A stretch of DNA of 64,000 bases from Cokeromyces recurvatus (Eukaryota; Mucoromycota; Mucoromycetes; Mucorales; Mucoraceae): positions 193,501 through 257,500 of the forward strand of contig NW_026251406.1 of NCBI RefSeq assembly GCF_025118155.1, written 5' to 3'. Below are positions 58,671-64,000 of this stretch, piece by piece. Made by a program: the position numbers and the translations under genes. The notes below the pieces were generated by a model. It saw only the letters and a list, made by a program, of their open reading frames with translations, ran no database searches and was not told the origin of the DNA. The first letter of the stretch is position 1, and the number at the start of each line of letters is the position of its first letter.

Positions 58671-60761
58671 TTATTCCCATTTAGATCCTCTTCCTTCAAA
58701 CTCAATACGACACAGTCCAGCTGCACCACCTGAAGCAAGAAACGCCGAAGTAGATTTATTTGGATTCCAAACAATCTATGTATATAATAGTAGTAGAATA
58801 AAGGTTAACTTTTATTTTATAATGGACTTTTTTTTTTTTGATTTACCCTTTGAATTTGCATCTGTGTCTCACCATACTGTCGATAATTAGGCATTTTTCT
58901 AGTTTCATCAACAGTCTATCATATAAATGATTTAGTATATATACTTGTATCTTGTAATACATATATATATTTATATATACAATAAAACTTTACTTGTTTT
59001 CCTATCCCATCTATATATTGATATATATCTTTATCTTCGTGATAATGTAGTTTATATACAGTATTTTGAGCAACATACTATTTATGTATACAATTAATAT
59101 ATCTTATATATACGTGTATATATATATTCTTACCAATTGTCGTAACTTTCTTTGATACATATTACATGATCTAACCCATCCAAGAGACGATCCAACAGCA
59201 AATTGACCATGATGCTCGGATGTAGCAGTTGTCCAACAAAACCCAGGTATTTCACCATACCTGATCTTGGCAGTTGTACCATCTACATTAAGCCCGATTG
59301 CCTGTGTTATATTATCTGTATCCGAGTAAATCATCATTGCACTATGTCCTGTCCAAGCACAGTTAGCAATCACAGCTATATATACGTATATATTTATGAA
59401 ATGAATAATGTAAGTTATATACACACACACACATATATATATATACACATATTTATATATATTTATAGTTTACATCTAGCTCGAAATAGAGTCAATGGTA
59501 TAAAAGGATCATTAATATCAATCAAAGAAACTCGTCCATCAAATCCAGTCATCACTATTTTTTCAGGATAATAATGTCCATTCCAAGAAAGTGCACGTAT
59601 TGCGGAATCTAAAGGTATACAACTGAATATTAAATGTTGATTTCTCAATGCAGTCTCATTCACTTCTTCTGAATTTTGTAATGCTGACTCCATATCCCAT
59701 ATTGTTAAATTGCCTAGAGTATGACCAGCAGCTAATTTATCATGACCTCCCCAAGCGATTGTTAATGCTCTCGATGTTGCGATAGAGAAAGTACATCTTG
59801 ATTTATTGATACGTACTATAACAGAACATGAGTCATGGTATAAACATAAATTAAGGAAAGTAAACTTACAATAAATAGTCTCTTTATCGTTTGTATCTGG
59901 ACACATGTGCTTTCTAATTGCCTTGGGATGAGGAACAATTATAGTACGTATTGTACCATCGCCACATGCAAAAGACAGTATGCCTAATTTAGGTAATTCA
60001 TTATCATTCTTACAGATATCCTAATAAAACCAAATAAATTACACTGTATATGCATAGATGTATTACGATATTTTATTCTTTGTTTATACTTACATTATCT
60101 TCATAGACACCATATGGACACCATCTTAGATCAAAAATAACCCCATAATCATGCAGTAAACATAAATCTAAAACGGGTTCTTCATAAGGTACTTCCACAC
60201 TTAATATCATTCTCCAAATTTGAATGCAGTTTTTATATGCTCCCGTAGGCTGTCTCTGATTCATCTCTATGTGTTCTTCTGAATTTCCTTTGTATCCTCC
60301 AACTGCCAAATACTGTACCTTTGTGTCTTCTTGAGGAGAAGGAGGTGATTTAGGTACAAATCCTAAGCCCCATATACTTCCACCTGTATTAAGTACAAAT
60401 CCTCTTTTATATTCAAAATGATCATCAAGTTTAATCGATCCAAATGTAGGTAGATCAACAGTTGTCTTTTTCTCTTGTATGCCTATTGTTAATTGAATAT
60501 CCTGTTCTCTTATTGGAAAATAATCTTTTGCTTCACTAAAAAGTAAATATAAGTTTATATATGTATATATAATGCGATGCAAAATAATTATACATACCTT
60601 TTATCAATCACGGTCCATTCTTCCTTTTTGGCATGTACATCTTGATATATGGTTCGGTTATAAATGTGTGATGTATCAATCAGATAATCAGCAGAAGGAC
60701 CTTCAAAATCAAATTCCAAACCGTTTACAGGTGACGGTAATATATTGTCTTTTTTACCCAT
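58671..60761 (-). CDS. TFIIIC WD40 subunit (GTF3C2/Tfc6-like)
   Basis: Seven exons on the minus strand: 60761-60598, 60535-60094, 60020-59870, 59815-59474, 59375-59134, 58915-58847 and 58775-58671; 1515 nt = 504 aa. The WD40-type blocks are in the order known from TFIIIC subunit 2: GGSIWGLGFVP, YLAVGGYKGN, NCIQIWRM, LHDYGVIFDLRWCPYG, ILSFACGDGTIR, ALTIAWGGHDKLAAGHTLGN, IRALSWNGHYYPEKIVMTGFDG and WNPNKSTSAFLASGGAAGLCRI near the C-terminus. With the other tau-B subunits it recognises the B box of tRNA genes for RNA polymerase III. The start at 60761 (MGKKDNILPS) is the first ATG. The assignment rests on these blocks; another WD40 nuclear protein is possible but less likely. Confidence 0.8.
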
Positions 60762-60817
60762 CAATCGTGTTTTTTTTTCTCTTTTCTTTACAAAATAAAA
60801 ATATGTTTACACGAGAT

Positions 60818-60860
<43 letters not shown>

Positions 60861-61499
60861 TACATATAAAAAAAAAATAATAATCTGTGTTTAAATATAG
60901 TTTTGCCATTTCAGTAGACTTTTATGAAAATCATGCATCCATTTTATATAAAGGCTTTTAATAACCTTGAATAGTAGCAAGTTAATTTATTTTAACATTA
61001 TTATGAAATAGATTAAACAATAAGAAGTAACCAATAAACATAAAATCGAGCTAAAAAATATGTATATATTTACATATATAAGCAAAATAGAGTAAGTTAT
61101 GTTTTGTTTTTCTTTTTTTTTTTAGATTCAATATTTTAAACGCGTCAAAGTCTACCCTCTAATCTACTATTTTATTGATATTGCACAAACTATTATTAAC
61201 CAACAGAATGCATTATTTAATATACTCTATTTCGCAAAAAAAAAAAAGAAAAAAAGAAAAAAAAAATTACAAATATTAAGATATTGTCAACAAACAGGGG
61301 AGCGTGTTTGATTGGCTAATGTGACTTATTATGATGTCGTTTTTTTTTTTTTTTTTTTTTTCTTAATCTCTAAATTATGTTTACAAATATATACATATTT
61401 TCTTTTTTTTTTTTTTTTTTTTGTCTATTGCCCTCGAGATAAAAAAAAAAAAAAAATACACTTCATTCAACGAATTCGTCTATGTGTGTATAATAAATT
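60762..61499. other. Divergent promoter region, TFIIIC subunit / ABC transporter
   Basis: 738 bp with a T37 run at 60821-60857, T runs at 61339-61361 and 61403-61422, A runs near 61237 and 61441-61456, and a single ACGCGT at 61140-61145. No ORF. Confidence 0.55.
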
Positions 61500-64000
61500 A
61501 TGATGTCAATATTAAAAGAAAGGCATTTATTTTATGACAACATATGGACAACGCAAACGCCTTTATTTTTCATACCAACTATTCTTTTTATATTTGTCAG
61601 CGTTATTGGTTTATTCAGATACAACCAAACAAGGCATGTACCATGGAAAGACGTCTTTAGTCCTCTTGTTTCACCCCAAGAACGACTTTCACCTCTGTCA
61701 AAATTAATTGTTTATTTAGCAGCAACTGTCACTTTCTCTTTCTTGTTGGATAGTTTTATATTATTAGCCAGAGTTATGTTTGACAGTCATTTGGCAATAA
61801 TGACCATGTATTATATTGGAATAGCTTGGCTTACATGGGTTATTGCCTTAATTTGCTTAATGGATGAATCCCATAAGTTTTCAAGATGGTATTGGTCACA
61901 ATATCTTTTCTTTTTATTAGCTGCCTTTGGTGAGACTATAATAGGTTGGTTATGGCTTATGAATATTTATAAACCAAAACCAGGTAAAGTTGTTATATCA
62001 AAAAAAAAAGGCATTTATACTTATTTTACCTTTAAAAAAAAATAGGTACTGTATTTACTATGTATGATCGCTTTGCATTTGCTATTTTTTGCATTCGTTA
62101 TATATTGGAAGTATCAATTGCTGTATTATCGATGATTCAATTGATAAATACAAAGCGTCATATTAAATCGAGAAATGCAACAGAGTCTTCACCATTGCTT
62201 AATTCTACTGCTAATTATGGTACGACACATCAAGAGGAGGAGGCTATTGATACTAAAAAGGATAAGAAGGGTGGCTTCCAGAACTTTTGGAAGAAGCTAA
62301 AAAAAGTCATGCCCTTTATTTGGCCCCACAAAAATTATAAATTACAAAACCTTGTCGTCATCTGTTTCTTGCTTATGTTATTTGGATTGATGGTCAATGT
62401 TTGGACCCCCTTGCAAATTGGTCGTGTCGTTGATCAATTCAGTAGGGAACCTGAAACATTTGCATGGCTTGCTGTGTGTGCCTATGTCGGGTTCAAATTC
62501 CTGCAGGGTGGATCAGGCCTCGTACAGGCTGTTCAGAATTGGTTATGGATTCCTGTAGGTCAATTTACAACACGTGAAATATCTGTAAAATTATTTGCTC
62601 ATCTCCATAATTTGTCATTGCATTATCATATTAACCGTAAAACGGGTGAAGTATTACGAGTTGTTGATCGTGGCACTAACAGTGTTGTTCAGCTCTTATC
62701 TCAAATCGTCTTTCAAATGTTTCCTGCTTTAGCAAACATTTTAATTGCTGTCGTTGTATTCTCAATTCAGTTTTCAATTCCATTTGGTTTTATCGTCTTT
62801 GTCACAATGTCCCTCTATCTCTACACAACCATTCGAATGACAGAATGGCGTACTGGATTCAGACGTAAAATGATTGAATTAGATAACTTTGCACGAACGA
62901 AGGCGGTTGACTCTCTTTTGAATTTTGAAACTGTCAAATACTACAATGCTGAAGAATTTGAAGTGACACGGTACGATAATGCAATCGTGGCCTACCAAAA
63001 GGCGGACTACATCAACTCTGTCTCACTTAATGTTCTCAACTTGACTCAAAATGCAGTCATCACTGCCGGTCTCTTGGCAGGTTCGCTCTTGTTTGCCTGG
63101 GAGGTCTATCAAGATCGTCTCACACCTGGTGACTTTGTCTCATTCAATGTTTATATGATGCAACTTTACACTCCCTTGCATTTCTTTGGTACCTATTATC
63201 GTATGATTCAACAAAACTTTATTGATATGGAAAAGATGTTTGATTTATTTGAAGTTGAAGAAACAGTCAAGGATGCACCTGATGCGGGTGAACTGGTGGT
63301 TACTGAAGGTCATGTCAAATTTGATCATGTTTCCTTTTCTTATGATAACCGACAAACTGCCTTGAATAGTATTTCCTTTGAAATCCCACAGGGTAAAACG
63401 GTAGCCTTAGTAGGGCCCTCAGGCGGTGGTAAATCTACTATCCTTCGTCTCTTATTCCGATTTTATGATCCAGCTTCAGGTCATGTTTATATTGATGGAC
63501 AAGACATTGCATCTGTGAAACAAACATCGTTGCGACAAAACATCGGTGTTGTCCCTCAAGACACAGTTTTATTCAACGATACCATCATGTATAATATCCG
63601 ATATGGACGTGTAGATGCCTCAGATGAGGATGTCTATCGTGCTGCTAAGGCTGCTCAAATTCATGATAAAATCTTGTCCTTCCCTGAAGGCTATGATACA
63701 AAAGTAGGTGAACGTGGTTTGCGTTTAAGTGGTGGTGAAAAGCAGCGTGTTGCCATTGCTCGTACTATTCTCAAGGATCCTGCTATTATTCTGTTGGATG
63801 AGGCAACCAGTGCATTAGATACCACGACCGAACGTCATATTCAAGAGGCCCTATCAGAAATGACAAAGGGTCGTACAACACTTGTGATTGCGCATCGATT
63901 ATCAACTATTGTCAATGCTGATTTGATTCTAGTGATCAAAGATGGACAAGTGATGGAGTCTGGAAACCATGAGTCATTAATTCACGGAGCATTAAATGGT
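61500..64000 (+). CDS. HMT1: ABC half-transporter, HMT1/ABCB6 type (3' end outside window)
   Basis: Two exons in view: 61500-61983 and 62046-64000 (running off the window), 813 aa so far, close to the full length of about 830 expected for S. pombe Hmt1. An N-terminal extension with four or five hydrophobic helices (a TMD0-like domain) precedes the canonical six-helix domain (VNVWTPLQIGRVVDQFS onwards). The nucleotide-binding domain shows Walker A GPSGGGKST, signature LSGGEKQR, Walker B AIILLDEATSALD and the switch His in IAHRLST. Hmt1-type transporters sit in the vacuolar membrane and move glutathione- or phytochelatin-conjugated metals, or porphyrin-related substrates for ABCB6. The stop codon lies beyond base 64000. 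Confidence 0.93.

Noticed and set aside
61140..61145. ACGCGT as a cell-cycle box for the ABC or TFIIIC genes
   Set aside because: Single copy, more than 350 bp from both starts, and neither gene is a replication gene.

Overview
The window is nuclear DNA of a filamentous early-diverging fungus, most likely a member of the Mucorales. This is inferred from very AT-rich intergenic DNA, many 30-40 nt A/T homopolymers, short GT-AG introns (about 50-110 nt, rarely longer), up to 12 exons per gene, and gene content such as an SPX-EXS phosphate exporter, a PHO85-type cyclin, an SLC16-like transporter pair and Mucorales-style DDE transposase relics. No tRNA, rRNA or CRISPR-like array was seen. Exons were rebuilt by hand from splice sites; for almost every multi-exon gene the summed exon length is a whole number of codons, which is an internal check on the models.

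Left part (1-39.5 kb): F-box protein; COPI alpha subunit; cytosolic Hsp70; GH20 hexosaminidase-D-like enzyme; PHO85-type cyclin; SYG1/XPR1 phosphate exporter; HSL-type esterase (-); GINS subunit PSF3; membrane-anchored GNAT acetyltransferase; DH-domain RhoGEF (-); a 3.6 kb gene-free divergent intergenic region; SLC16-like MFS transporter; NDUFAF4-like complex I assembly factor (-); ESCRT-III VPS2/CHMP2; HECT ubiquitin ligase HUL5/UBE3C (-). These are intact housekeeping genes, several in convergent pairs only 80-220 bp apart.

Middle (39.66-51.80 kb): a composite, probably mobile block bounded by matching inverted termini. It contains outward-facing halves of DDE transposases (both broken), arrays of a TGTCG motif phased at about 22-23 bp, three copies of a roughly 265-bp LTR-like module in both orientations, a direct repeat of about 700 bp, a minisatellite with a 213-bp higher-order period, a truncated Rab32-like GTPase, and one apparently intact, spliced 466-codon gene of unknown function with a C-terminal nuclear-localisation-like motif. 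This is the least ordinary part of the window.

Right part (52.4-64 kb): nicotinate phosphoribosyltransferase NPT1 (-); a second SLC16-like MFS transporter (-); a decayed coding-like segment; TFIIIC WD40 subunit GTF3C2/TFC6-like (-); and an HMT1/ABCB6-type ABC half-transporter running off the window end.

Points most worth checking: a predicted 2-nt microexon in the first MFS gene, supported by its paralogue, which has a 14-nt microexon in the same stretch; a missing-base frameshift or alternative acceptor in the phosphate exporter; an MCB-like ACGCGT just upstream of the replication gene PSF3; and the composite element with its cargo gene.
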